Positions 34,936 to 43,451 of a DNA stretch of 64,000 bases are shown here, piece by piece. A program made the position numbers and the translations under genes. Origin of the DNA: Butyricicoccus porcorum. GTDB lineage: Bacteria > Bacillota > Clostridia > Oscillospirales > Butyricicoccaceae. The stretch lies in NCBI RefSeq assembly GCF_002157465.1, contig NZ_NHOC01000004.1, positions 144,640 through 208,639 on the forward strand. The letters run 5' to 3'. Under the pieces are notes generated by a model, which ran no database searches, had not been told where the DNA came from, and worked only from the letters and a program-made list of their open reading frames with translations. Numbering within the stretch: position 1 is the stretch's first letter; each line of letters starts with the position of its first letter.

Positions 34936-36861
34936 ATGGATGAGATTTTACGAGAACTTATAGCGACGCTTCCAAAGTCTCCAACAGCGCTGGATAAATC
35001 TACGGTCGAAAAGATACATAGGTATATTCCAGTACCGACAGATTATAAAATATTATGGGCTGACATTGGCAGCTTCGGGGGATATCCTGCAGGTGTTGTT
35101 ATTACAAATCGTGCAATTATTGTGAAAGCCTCACGAGAAGAGGCAAAGAATAACAAGGCCCAAATCAAAGAGGAAAACAAAAAGAAAAAGGCCAAAGAAA
35201 AAGTCAAAGCTCCGAAAACAATTTATCAGATTATTCCTTGGGAGTATTACTCGCCAGAGGATTATGATGTTGTGGCTTTAAGTGATGACAAAGGTAGTGT
35301 TCACTATGTTCTTAAAGCTGGAAAAACAGAATTGGCACAATTCAGTAGTAAGGGGCTTTATAGTATGCTTACGGCGTACAAGAAAAAAGCTGTTGAAGCA
35401 AGAGAGGCTGCCGAAGCGACCTTTAGCGCCATCAATACCGTCAATGTTGAGGGCGTAATGTTTAATGCTGCATACGGAGCCGACCAAACAAAAACGGGCC
35501 ACGGTATCTATGCTGAAGAAGCTGGTGCGATTTTAGATAAGTTGGCCGGAGAACAATCCACAGTGGTGGGACGAGATAACGCTAAAAACGGACCAGATAA
35601 GATTGTGGACTCGTCGCCGATTCAATGCAAATACTGTAAGCAAGCATATAATTCAGTTGATGCCTGCTTTAAAAAGAATCCTCAAACCGGAACGAAAAGT
35701 TTTAGGTACTATGACCTGAACGGCAATGCGATGAAGGTGGAGGTTCCTGCTGACCAGTATGCTCAGGCGATTGAGTATATGAAAACTCGCATCTCAGATG
35801 GTCAGGTTCCCGGTGTTACAGATCCGAATGCGGCCTATGATATTATTCGTAAGGGAAAGCTGACATATAACCAAGCGCTAAAGCTGGCGAAAGCAGGCAC
35901 AATCGAATCAATCACCTTTGATGCGTACACAGGTGCAGTTAATTGTCTATCTGTTTTCGGCATATCAGCGGTTGTATCTTTCGCACAAACCTACTGGGTG
36001 ACCAAGGATTATAAGAAGGCTGCGAAAAGCGCCATTTTCACCGGCGTTCAGGTCTACGGCATGGCTTTTGCAGGTGGCATCATTGCTTCTCAACTTTCCA
36101 GAACAGGTCTGGCATCTGCGCTAAATCCATTGGCAACAGAAATTAGCAAATCGATTAGTCCGCAGATGGCGCAAGAAATCATCAATGCCTTTAGAGCGCT
36201 TGCCGGTAAAAAAGCGATATACGGAGCAGCGGCACAAAAGAGTTTTGCAAAGTTTTTAGGCTCGACTGCAATTACACAAGGTGTGATGTTTATCGTTTTT
36301 TCTGTACCGGACACCTTCAAAGTCTTTGATGGGAAGATTTCTGGGTCGCAATATCTGAAAAACATGACTTCGCTATTCGCTTCCTTTACCGGCAGCATCG
36401 TTACAACGACAGCGGCGGGAGCGTTGATTGGGAAAACACTCGGTGAGAAGGTAGATAAAAAAGTCGGCGCTGCAATTGGCATGGGAGCCGGTCTAATTGG
36501 TGGAGCTGTTTGTGGAACTGCGGCTAAAGGTATAGGTAATTTAATTCACGAAGACGATGCAGTGATTACAGCAAGGCTGTTCAATGGAATTCTGCTCAAT
36601 CAATTCATGGACAATATGCTTACACCCGAAGAACAGGATTCCGTGATAAAAGCGCTGGATGATGACGAAAAACAGCTCCGTCAGTTACAGCAAGACCTGA
36701 GAAAATCAGAAACACAGGAGGCTGATATTATTAAATATCTTGCGCCGAAAATCAAAGCAGCTATTAAAGGAAGAAGTTCTATCGACCTTGCTGCTGAGCA
36801 GGAAATGGAAGAAAACATTAAATCTATCGTTTTGAAAGGAGAACTGGCATATGGTTTGTGA
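34936..36861 (+). CDS. 641-aa PH-like and multi-pass membrane protein of unknown function
   Basis: Residues about 25-150 look like a PH-type beta domain (DYKILWADIGSFGG, VVITNRAIIVKA, YQIIPWEYYSPEDYDVVALSDDKGSVHYVL) interrupted by a Lys-rich loop. A CKYC pair follows near 230. The C-terminal half has several hydrophobic segments, including IYGAAAQKSFAKF and the Gly-zipper KKVGAAIGMGAGLIGGAVCG, and ends in a charged helical tail (EKQLRQLQQDLRKSETQ). I see no enzymatic motif. It lies in an operon with a membrane-tailed XRE regulator and a zinc-ribbon protein on the mobile element. A defence or membrane-disrupting role is possible but inferred only from context. Confidence 0.75.
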   Translation: MDEILRELIATLPKSPTALDKSTVEKIHRYIPVPTDYKILWADIGSFGGYPAGVVITNRAIIVKASREEAKNNKAQIKEENKKKKAKEKVKAPKTIYQIIPWEYYSPEDYDVVALSDDKGSVHYVLKAGKTELAQFSSKGLYSMLTAYKKKAVEAREAAEATFSAINTVNVEGVMFNAAYGADQTKTGHGIYAEEAGAILDKLAGEQSTVVGRDNAKNGPDKIVDSSPIQCKYCKQAYNSVDACFKKNPQTGTKSFRYYDLNGNAMKVEVPADQYAQAIEYMKTRISDGQVPGVTDPNAAYDIIRKGKLTYNQALKLAKAGTIESITFDAYTGAVNCLSVFGISAVVSFAQTYWVTKDYKKAAKSAIFTGVQVYGMAFAGGIIASQLSRTGLASALNPLATEISKSISPQMAQEIINAFRALAGKKAIYGAAAQKSFAKFLGSTAITQGVMFIVFSVPDTFKVFDGKISGSQYLKNMTSLFASFTGSIVTTTAAGALIGKTLGEKVDKKVGAAIGMGAGLIGGAVCGTAAKGIGNLIHEDDAVITARLFNGILLNQFMDNMLTPEEQDSVIKALDDDEKQLRQLQQDLRKSETQEADIIKYLAPKIKAAIKGRSSIDLAAEQEMEENIKSIVLKGELAYGL

Positions 36862-37123
36862 TTGCTGCGGAAAAAAAAGAAAGTTGTTCGAATCTTTTGC
36901 TGCTGTAAAGTATAAGCAGGCACAATTGAATTTTTGTGTGGATTGCAATGATTTGGCATATAAGGTTAGAGACGATGCCAACGAACAGAATAACGATAGC
37001 TATGAAAAGCATCTGAAAGAATGGAAAAAAAGAGCTAAGGAACCCTCTGAGTTGTTTCTGGCATGGCAGCAGGAGTTTTTAACTCCGCTTGAAAAATCCC
37101 TTAAAAAAGAAGAATCAAAATAA
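36851..37123 (+). CDS. Small zinc-ribbon protein
   Basis: The 90-aa protein has CDCC and CVDC pairs (within residues 3-32), enough for a zinc ribbon, and a basic helical C-terminus (KHLKEWKKRAKEPSELFLAWQQEFL). AAGGAG lies 9 nt before the ATG, inside the end of the 641-aa gene, with a 10-nt coding overlap. It is the third gene of the operon. It may bind nucleic acid or tether the complex; function unknown. Confidence 0.8.
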   Translation: MVCDCCGKKRKLFESFAAVKYKQAQLNFCVDCNDLAYKVRDDANEQNNDSYEKHLKEWKKRAKEPSELFLAWQQEFLTPLEKSLKKEESK

Positions 37124-37125
37124 AC

Positions 37126-37166
37126 AAAAAGAGCCTCACCGCTGGCATCAAAACCAGTAGTGAGGC
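37126..37166 (-). terminator. Terminator of VRR-NUC gene
   Basis: GCCTCAC (37133-37139) and GTGAGGC (37160-37166) with inner CTGG/CCAG; the T run is on the minus strand (37130..37126). Confidence 0.8.
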
Positions 37167-37429
37167 GTTCGTGCGTTGAGGGGCTTATCTTCGCTGTCGA
37201 TGACGTAGACCGGAAAGCCCAATCGTCTCAGCACTCGGTGTCTTGCTTCTTGGAGCGGGCGAGGCTTTTCACCCGGTGCCTTCAGTTCTGCGAAGGCGAT
37301 AACGCCATCAGGCAGTAATACAAGGCGGTCGGGCATTCCTGCGAAACTCGGAGACACGAACTTCGGTGCGATACCACCAGCCTTTTTTACCGCCAGTGTT
37401 AACTTGTTTTCTATCGTTTTTTCTAACAT
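37148..37429 (-). CDS. VRR-NUC domain nuclease
   Basis: The 93-aa protein has the VRR-NUC pattern: KKAGGIAPKFVSPSFAGMPDRLVLLPDGVIAFAELKAPGEKPRPLQEARHRVLRRLGF, with catalytic Asp, Glu and Lys in PD...ELK. These are phage replication-module nucleases that cut Holliday or branched DNA. GGGAGGACG lies before the ATG. It neighbours the P4-type primase, in normal phage order. Confidence 0.9.
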   Translation of the reverse strand: MLEKTIENKLTLAVKKAGGIAPKFVSPSFAGMPDRLVLLPDGVIAFAELKAPGEKPRPLQEARHRVLRRLGFPVYVIDSEDKPLNARTPHYWF

Positions 37430-37568
37430 TGTCGTCCTCCCATCAGGGCTTTAATAGCTATGGTGCAAAGTGTATCAATGCCATTTCTAAACTTTTTCTT
37501 AGACCATTTTTTATAGTCCTTAGAGAATTTTTGTATTTGACCTTGATACACCTTGTCATAGCCTTCTA

Positions 37569-39842
37569 TCAGTTCAGGAAATCCTCCTCAGCACTGGTAT
37601 CTGGTCTAATGCGCAGACCCTTAAAGTAGCGCTTGCGATTCTGCGTGATACGCTCAAAGCCCGCGCCCTCCAATGCGAAATAGAAATCCTGTGTGTTGCG
37701 CACGTACTCATTGGTGTCCATGCAGTAGTTGCGGTAGGCCTGATACAGAGCAGAGGAGCTTTCCTTATACTCCACATCGACATCACACTTGTCCTCCAAG
37801 AAGTGACCGAACCAGTCGTTCTGGCTGCGATACTCGTTGATTGCCTTCTGTACGCACTCAGGCACCGGAATCTGGTAGTCCAGCTCGATGACCTTCTTGG
37901 CTCCTTCGATGACCCACGCCAGAATACTGCCGCCAGCGTTGTCGTACAGATATTCGCTGTAATTCTTGATGTCGCTCTTGCCGGTAATCTTGGCATTGAA
38001 CGGGATGACGATAAGTCGCCTCCAGATACCATCATCGGATGCACTGACGCGAGGCAGATGGTTGGTATAGAGCACCAAGGTGTGACAAGGCTTGAAGGAG
38101 AACGGGTCTTTATACTTTTTCTCGGCAAAGACATCATCCGTGGAGCAGAGCTGCTTGACGGTGGAGTCGTTCAGGCGAGCGCCTTCCTGCATCTCAGCAG
38201 CGATGAGCAGTCGCTTGCCCTTGACCTCAGCCATTTCCGGCTTGATATTACGGCGGCATCCGACAGTCAGAGTGTCCGCAGAGATGTTGCCGGAGTACAG
38301 GCCCAGCACACGGGAGATAGCATTCCAGAAGGTGGATTTACCATTACGACCGTCGCCGTATGCGATGATGAGGGCCTCCACATATACCTTGCCGATAGCG
38401 GCGAGACCGCAAATCATCTGGACATAGTCGATGAGGCTCTGGTCGTGCTGGAAGATACGGTCGAGGCAGTCCAGCCAAATCTGCTGACCCTTCTGACCCG
38501 GAGATACGCTGGTAATCTTGGTGATGAAGTCTTCCGGCGAGTGTTCTCTGGCTCCGGCCATACCCTTACGCAGGTCGTAGGTCGCTTCGGGTGTACACAG
38601 GGCGAAGCAGTCAGCATCCAAGTCACGAGGAGAAATCTCCAGCATCGGGTGGGATTCCTTCAGCGTGGAGGTGATGTACTTGGAATCACGGCGCTTGATG
38701 GCGAAAGCCTGATATGCCTTGGCTGCCAGAAATTCCTGATACGCCTGCAGCTGGTCGTCGTTCATGAGCTGTTCGGCCTTGGCCTTGGAGGTTCCCTCCA
38801 GAATGGTCTGGGCACCGCTGTTCTTCATTTTTTCCAGTGCAGCCATCAGGTCATTGCCAGCTTCCTTCATCTGACGGCGGGTCAATTCGTGTGCGACTGC
38901 CTGTGCGCCCGGTTCGCTTTCCTGCCAGTAGTGGTCAGAGTAGCGGATGAAGTGGGTGGCCGGTGAATAACGCAGCTCGTTGGAGAAGTACTTCGCCAGT
39001 ACCTCAGCCTGTCCGACATCGGAATAGTCGCCCGGTTTATAGCTGGAAGGGTCATTATAGACTTCCGGCGCCACATAACCGTCCTGCTGGGAGAGCCTTG
39101 CATAGAAACGCTGAGCGCTGTGCCAGATGGTGGCCAGTTCGGAATTGTCCAACGGAGGGACGCATTTAGCTGCTTCCTCCAGAAATGCCTGGTAGGCTTT
39201 ATCGCTGTCGCCGTATTTCTTGATGACCTTACCGGCGAAGCGGGACATGGTCGCATTACGGCTGCCTTCCGGGATAACGGAGTTGTCATACTGGCCCTGC
39301 GCCATATCCTCGTCGAAGATGTCCTCGTCGAGATATTCGGTCAGGTTCATGCGGCCCGGATACAGAGCGACCTCGGCAGCAGTGGTACCAAAGAAGAAAC
39401 GAGCGGCATCCAGTGCCTGCGTATCAAAATAAGGAAAGATGGAGTTGACCAGCTTTTTCATATCGCTGTAGAGAGTAGCATCGGTGACGTACTCGATTGG
39501 GAACAGGACATGGAACTTCGGTCTTGCAGGCTTGCCGTTCTTCTCACGATTGTGGAAGCGGCTGTAATGGATGGCGAATGTCACACCGGGAAAGGCCTGC
39601 ATGACATCATCGGGAGTAACCCAATCCTCCGGTTTCTCGGAGTGGTCGTTGTCGCAGTCTACGGGTAGGCAATCGCTGCCGATGAAGTTCTCGCCATTAC
39701 GATAGCTATTCTTGTACTCGGCGCAGACATAGTCATGGCAGATAGCTGCCTTCAGACTGGCATCGTCCAAGATGACATGTTTATGCGGATAGGAGCAGTT
39801 ACCGGGATTGCCGGTGACCTCCGCGCTGTAGAGAGTAAACAT
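37569..39842 (-). CDS. Phage/plasmid primase-helicase, P4 family (VirE-D5 like)
   Basis: The 757-aa protein joins an N-terminal primase region (AIHYSRFHN, PKFHVLFPIEYV, catalytic acidic residues near PVDCDNDHSE) with a D5_N linker and a superfamily 3 helicase (Walker A YGDGRNGKSTFWN near residue 510, Walker B LLIAAEM, sensor TNHLPRV). It starts replication of the element and unwinds DNA. The ATG overlaps the preceding stop (TGATG). Its GC-rich coding sequence differs from the AT-rich cargo to its right in coordinates below 37 kb, a sign of mosaicism. Confidence 0.92.
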   Translation of the reverse strand: MFTLYSAEVTGNPGNCSYPHKHVILDDASLKAAICHDYVCAEYKNSYRNGENFIGSDCLPVDCDNDHSEKPEDWVTPDDVMQAFPGVTFAIHYSRFHNREKNGKPARPKFHVLFPIEYVTDATLYSDMKKLVNSIFPYFDTQALDAARFFFGTTAAEVALYPGRMNLTEYLDEDIFDEDMAQGQYDNSVIPEGSRNATMSRFAGKVIKKYGDSDKAYQAFLEEAAKCVPPLDNSELATIWHSAQRFYARLSQQDGYVAPEVYNDPSSYKPGDYSDVGQAEVLAKYFSNELRYSPATHFIRYSDHYWQESEPGAQAVAHELTRRQMKEAGNDLMAALEKMKNSGAQTILEGTSKAKAEQLMNDDQLQAYQEFLAAKAYQAFAIKRRDSKYITSTLKESHPMLEISPRDLDADCFALCTPEATYDLRKGMAGAREHSPEDFITKITSVSPGQKGQQIWLDCLDRIFQHDQSLIDYVQMICGLAAIGKVYVEALIIAYGDGRNGKSTFWNAISRVLGLYSGNISADTLTVGCRRNIKPEMAEVKGKRLLIAAEMQEGARLNDSTVKQLCSTDDVFAEKKYKDPFSFKPCHTLVLYTNHLPRVSASDDGIWRRLIVIPFNAKITGKSDIKNYSEYLYDNAGGSILAWVIEGAKKVIELDYQIPVPECVQKAINEYRSQNDWFGHFLEDKCDVDVEYKESSSALYQAYRNYCMDTNEYVRNTQDFYFALEGAGFERITQNRKRYFKGLRIRPDTSAEEDFLN

Positions 39843-40174
39843 CAGTCGAATACCTCCTTGGCTTCTTCCTCCAGCACCTTGGTGATGAACTTGAGGGCAC
39901 GGATTGTGGTCTCCAGCTCACAGTCGCCGCCGAGGGAGACTTCAAAACCGGTGCAATCACCAAAGCGGTCTCTCATGACACGGACATCCATATCGGTGCA
40001 GGCTGCGTCCTTGATGCTGAAGTAGGTGCGTCCGCCGTGGCCGGTGTCGCCACCCATATAGCCGGTGGTACCAGCTTCGACTTCGAGGATGTTGCAGCTC
40101 ACTACCTCGCGGGAGTAGGTTGTGATTTCAGTGCCGTCCTTCAGGCGACGGCGATTTTCTTTGATTCCATACAT
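39842..40174 (-). CDS. Conserved phage-element hypothetical protein
   Basis: The 110-aa protein (MYGIKENRRRLKDGTEITTYSREVVSCNILEVEAG... GDTGHGGRTYFSIKDAACTDMDV) appears to be a small beta-rich protein cotranscribed with the primase. CAGGAGG is 8 nt before the ATG, and the start is 4 nt after the preceding stop. I do not know its function. Confidence 0.7.
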   Translation of the reverse strand: MYGIKENRRRLKDGTEITTYSREVVSCNILEVEAGTTGYMGGDTGHGGRTYFSIKDAACTDMDVRVMRDRFGDCTGFEVSLGGDCELETTIRALKFITKVLEEEAKEVFD

Positions 40175-40178
40175 AGTC

Positions 40179-40403
40179 TTAGACCTCCTGACATTCTTCG
40201 GTGAAGTAGCGCAAGCGGTCGCCGTCGCAGAGCCAGAACTTGTTCTTCGGGCAAGCGCACTGACCGTGATACTGAGCCTTCTTGCGGAAGGTATCATAGT
40301 AGCTGGTATGCTCGCGGTAGTACTCTTCAGGGACTTCCACCCACTCTTTGGTGGACTTGATGTAGATACGGTAGGTTTTACTCTGGTTTTCAGTGTTTTT
40401 CAT
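40179..40403 (-). CDS. Small hypothetical protein of phage-element type
   Basis: The 74-aa product (KTYRIYIKSTKEWVEVPEEYYREHTSYYDTFRKKAQYHGQCACPKNKFWLCDGDR) resembles the N-terminus of sigma-like or Cys-containing element proteins and has CAC and C in a possible metal site. AAGGAGACATCT lies before the ATG. It heads the primase operon after a strong terminator. Function unknown. Confidence 0.7.
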   Translation of the reverse strand: MKNTENQSKTYRIYIKSTKEWVEVPEEYYREHTSYYDTFRKKAQYHGQCACPKNKFWLCDGDRLRYFTEECQEV

Positions 40404-40461
40404 GATAGATGTCTCCTTTGGATTTTGAAATCCGTCAGAGGCATCCCAATCCGTCAAAACG

Positions 40462-40519
40462 AAAAAAGACGACAGTAGGCCTATAACCATTCTGGTTTAT
40501 AGGCCCGCTCTGTCGTCTT
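40462..40519 (-). terminator. Strong minus-strand terminator upstream of primase operon
   Basis: AAGACGACAG (40466-40475) and CTGTCGTCTT (40510-40519) enclose GGCCTATAACC/GGTTTATAGGCC; six T follow on the minus strand (40467..40462). Confidence 0.9.
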
Positions 40520-40551
40520 GCGCTCTGGCGGATTATATTAATTTGATGTTG

Positions 40552-40739
40552 TTATGCAGCAGGTCTAATTGTTGCACCATCGAATTTTAAAGTACCGTCG
40601 CTGTTGGCTGTGATGGTAACAATACAACCAGCGATACAGATGCAAGCAGTTCGACGGTCTTTGCTTACATCGCATACACGCTTCTTGTTTGCATTTAGAA
40701 CTTTATCCGTATTCGCGTCCTCCTTTCTTTAAAAATCAT
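40552..40739 (-). pseudogene. Small frameshifted gene with Cys-rich C-terminal part
   Basis: ATG 40739 (AAGGAGGTG upstream) opens a frame that ends after 14 codons (MIFKERRTRIRIKF). In the -1 frame a 54-codon open stretch without its own start runs to TAA 40552 (NTDKVLNANKKRVCDVSKDRRTACICIAGCIVTITANSDGTLKFDG). One A added to the AAA run of the start region would join them into a 62-aa protein. It may be a real frameshift mutation, a sequencing error or programmed shifting. Not recognised. Confidence 0.45.
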
Positions 40740-40758
40740 AGCATCACCTCCTTAAAGC

Positions 40759-40836
40759 AAAAACCGCTTGGTGTGGCTGTGCTGTAGAATGACAATCATT
40801 TCTGATTTAGTTCTACAGCATAGCTCGTCCAAGCGG
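40759..40836 (-). terminator. Long terminator hairpin
   Basis: CCGCTTGG (40764-40771) pairs with CCAAGCGG (40829-40836) and TGCTGTAGAA (40780-40789) with TTCTACAGCA (40811-40820); TTTTT follows on the minus strand. Confidence 0.85.
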
Positions 40837-40858
40837 CTTTCCTGTGAGTAACTTTTTA

Positions 40859-41041
40859 TTAAGTCCCTATTACAATGGGGATTTTTTGGTTTTTCTGAAC
40901 CGGACATTGGAACAGTACCGTAATTTTGCCCGGTAGAGCTTCTGTGGTTTCGAGAACGTGGCAGTGCTTATGGCCCTTGCAGTTGTTTCCTTCGTGAGGG
41001 CACTTATAGATGCTGGTTTTCACTTTATTCTCTTGAGTCAT
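40859..41041 (-). CDS. Small Cys/His-rich protein
   Basis: The 60-aa protein has five Cys and five His in YKCPHEGNNCKGHKHCHVLE and FQCPVQ, suggesting a zinc site. GGGGGGA is 6 nt before the ATG. A long terminator hairpin follows. Unknown function; it is probably a regulatory or nucleic-acid-binding peptide of the element. Confidence 0.65.
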   Translation of the reverse strand: MTQENKVKTSIYKCPHEGNNCKGHKHCHVLETTEALPGKITVLFQCPVQKNQKIPIVIGT

Positions 41042-41058
41042 GCAATCCCCCCTTGAGA

Positions 41059-41360
41059 TTAGAGAATGATATTAGGTAGTTCAGCATCTTCGTTGTTTCT
41101 TGCATTACGGATGATATTCTCGACATCTGCAATTTCATCAGAAGTCATAAGGTTACCCATCACCATGTAAGAGATAACCATTCCTGCATATCGAACAGAG
41201 TCTTTGCCGGTAATCATTCGTTTGTTAGCACTTCCAATAACGAGAATGTTAAACCAGAGAGCGTTGTCAAATGACCAGTCGATGGAGTTCAATTTCTGGG
41301 TGACGGAATCCCAGTCGACATTTTTTGCCTTTGCCATTGCGGCAACATGCGCAAGGGCCA
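41059..41360 (-). pseudogene. C-terminal fragment, possibly DndB/DGQHR-type protein
   Basis: The fragment (DWDSVTQKLNSIDWSFDNALWFNILVIGSANKRMITGKDSVRYAGMVISYMVMG) recalls the C-terminus of DNA-phosphorothioation-associated DndB/DGQHR proteins; this match is from memory and weak. Its 5' part is missing: the frame enters the primase fragment on the other strand near 41360. There is no ribosome site, so it is not expected to be made properly. Confidence 0.5.
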
Positions 41361-42365
41361 TTTTTTCTGGACGGTACATTTACAGAGGAAAAAGAGTATT
41401 GCGGCAACCGCCTATCGGTGTCTTATCGGGCAGATGCTCCTGCACCGCAACACTGGCTACGTTTTCTTTCGGAACTGTTGGAGCCGGAGGATATTCCCGC
41501 TTTGCAAGAGTATCTGGGCTACTGCCTGATTCCCTCCACCAAGGGACAGAAAATGCTCATGCTGATTGGCAAGGGCGGCGAGGGCAAAAGCCGGATCGGT
41601 GTGGTGATGAATGCCATTTTCGGGCTCAACATGAACACCACTTCTATCCAGAAGGTAGAAAACAACCGTTTCGTCAGAGCCGATCTGGAGGGCAAGCTGC
41701 TGATGATTGACGATGATCTGGATATGAATGCCTTGACCAAGACCAACTATGTAAAATCAATCGTGACAGCAGAACTGCGGATGGATTTGGAAAGGAAGAA
41801 AGAACAGAGCTATCAGGGACAGCTTTATGTACGCTTCCTCTGCTTCGGCAACGGGGCATTGACTGCGCTTCACGACCGCAGCGACGGTTTCTTTCGCCGC
41901 CAAATCATTCTGACCACCAAGGACAAGCCTGCGGATCGGTTCGATGACCCGTTTCTTGCCGAGAAACTGATTGCCGAAAAAGAGGGGATCTTCCTCTGGA
42001 TGCTGGAGGGACTGCGGCGGTTGATCGCTAATCACTATCACTTTACCATTAGCCAGAGAGCCAGGGACAATATCTCTTCCGCTGTTCGGGATGCCAATAA
42101 CATTCTGGACTTTCTCGATTCTGAGGGTTATGTGGCATTCAAGGCCGATTATGAATCCAGCACCAAAAATCTGTACGCAGCCTATAAGCGGTGGTGTGAG
42201 GACAACGCAGAAAACCCACTGTCCCCAAAGAGCTTTGCAAACCAGCTTAGCCAGAACGCAGAACGCTACCATTTGGAACCGGTCAGCAATCTGCACATCG
42301 GCGGCGGAAAACGGTGCCGGGGGTATATGGGCATTTATGTTCTGCTCTCGCCTATGGAGTTGTAA
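41360..42365 (+). pseudogene. 5'-truncated D5-type primase/helicase
   Basis: The 330-aa frame has the C-terminal half of Tn4451/ICE-type D5 primases: EEKEYCGNRLSVSYRADAPAPQHWLRFL, Walker A LIGKGGEGKSRIG, Walker B KLLMIDDDLDM, QLYVRFLCFGNGALTALHDRS and a C-terminal winged helix. The primase domain and start codon are absent; it joins the other truncated gene head to head near 41360. The helicase core could still fold, but there is no ribosome site. Confidence 0.8.
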
Positions 42366-42383
42366 TGAAACTTCAAAACCTTC

Positions 42384-42445
42384 TGTTCGTGCGTTCATGC
42401 GTTCCTGATCGGGTGCAGCCTTTGGAACGAAGGAACGCACGAACA
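42384..42445. repeat. Perfect 13-bp inverted repeat after primase fragment
   Basis: TGTTCGTGCGTTC (42384-42396) and GAACGCACGAACA (42433-42445), with inner CGTTCC/GGAACG. The rest of the 42366-42788 stretch has no credible gene. Confidence 0.75.
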
Positions 42446-42788
42446 CAAAAATTCAAAGTTTATTTTTATATTGTTCAGCTCAGATACTTCCTAAAATAGC
42501 CGCTTTCCTGTCAATGATTGTGCAAACAGTGAAGAACATTACCGTAAGCAGAATACAAATCATCATTCGGTGATTTGCGGAACAGTGACGCTGGTATGCG
42601 GAAAGGTGGCTATTCTTGCGGTTTCGCTTGCAAGCCCACTTAATGGCAAAGTCGATGGGGTGCTGTTGCGAACAGTTCTTCATGGACATAGTCCGGAGCA
42701 TTTTTTTGAATATTATCTGTGTTTGTCGAGTCGTGCAGTGAGTATGCTCCCCGGCAAACTAATTTTACGAAAGAATGAGGTATTTTCT

Positions 42789-43040
42789 ATGAAATCCAAT
42801 TTAAGAAATGAAATCAAGTCGTTCATCGTGCGTTCCGGCTACACGATGCAGGAAGTCGTTGACCGGCTTTCCGAGGATTATGGCTGGAGTGACAGCGTTT
42901 CCAACCTGTCCAACAAGCTCCAGAGAGAGTCTCTGCGGTATGTGGAGGCGGTACAGCTTGCCGACGCCCTTGGCTATGACATTATTTGGGGACCCCGCAA
43001 GAGTGAAACTCTTGTGGGGAGAGGAGGAGCAGCGAAGTGA
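42789..43040 (+). CDS. Small element protein, putative HTH-like regulator
   Basis: The 83-aa protein (MKSNLRNEIKSFIVRSGYTMQEVVDRLSEDYGWSDSVSNLSNKLQRESLRYVEAVQLADALGYDIIWG) has an LLM-like helix-turn-helix pattern commonly found ahead of MobV relaxases in gut Firmicutes elements. The ribosome site is weak (GAGGT). The end of the frame runs into hairpin DNA, so the last residues may be artefactual. Confidence 0.75.
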   Translation: MKSNLRNEIKSFIVRSGYTMQEVVDRLSEDYGWSDSVSNLSNKLQRESLRYVEAVQLADALGYDIIWGPRKSETLVGRGGAAK

Positions 43041-43401
43041 ACGAGCTTTTGTGCTTGCACAGAAGCGAGCGATACGGAACTTGTGACGACGAGGCAGAAG
43101 CGGAGGGACAAATGATGCCTGTCGTCCCTGCTCTCCGTATCTCTCGCCCCCATAGCAATACCGCAGTATTGCTATGGACAGGCGGCGAAAACATTCGATT
43201 TTTCGCTGCCGCCGGATGGCTAATGTTTCGCAAAACATCGGCTGTCCGGGCTGAACAACAGGAAACGATGCAGACGGTTTCCGGGCAGTTCAGCAGTGGT
43301 CATCGCAATGACCGCAATTCTCCCTCGGAGAGCCCACGGCACTTTGCAGCCCTCTGGGATGAAAGTGTCATAGTGGGTTATTACACTTCCCGCAGGAAGT
43401 G
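42993..43401. other. Hairpin-rich region, probable oriT and leader
   Basis: This stretch holds at least ten small perfect or near-perfect hairpins. Four of them have the loop CGCA: 43151-43176 (11-bp arms), 43223-43238, 43298-43313 and 43384-43401. Others are CCCCGCAAGAGT/ACTCTTGTGGGG (42993-43019), GATACGGA/TCCGTATC (43071-43078, 43134-43141) and GCTGAAC/GTTCAGC around GGAAAC/GTTTCC (43250-43294). The location ahead of a MobV relaxase suggests an origin of transfer. Confidence 0.65.
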
Positions 43402-43451
43402 CATCCCCGTCCCCAAGCCGTCTGCCACGCAACAGAAAGGAGCTGATTTCC

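Noticed and set aside
42480-42701. 73-codon minus-strand frame that looked like a transposase fragment
   Set aside because: Only a short basic stretch, no DDE or HUH motif and no terminal repeats.
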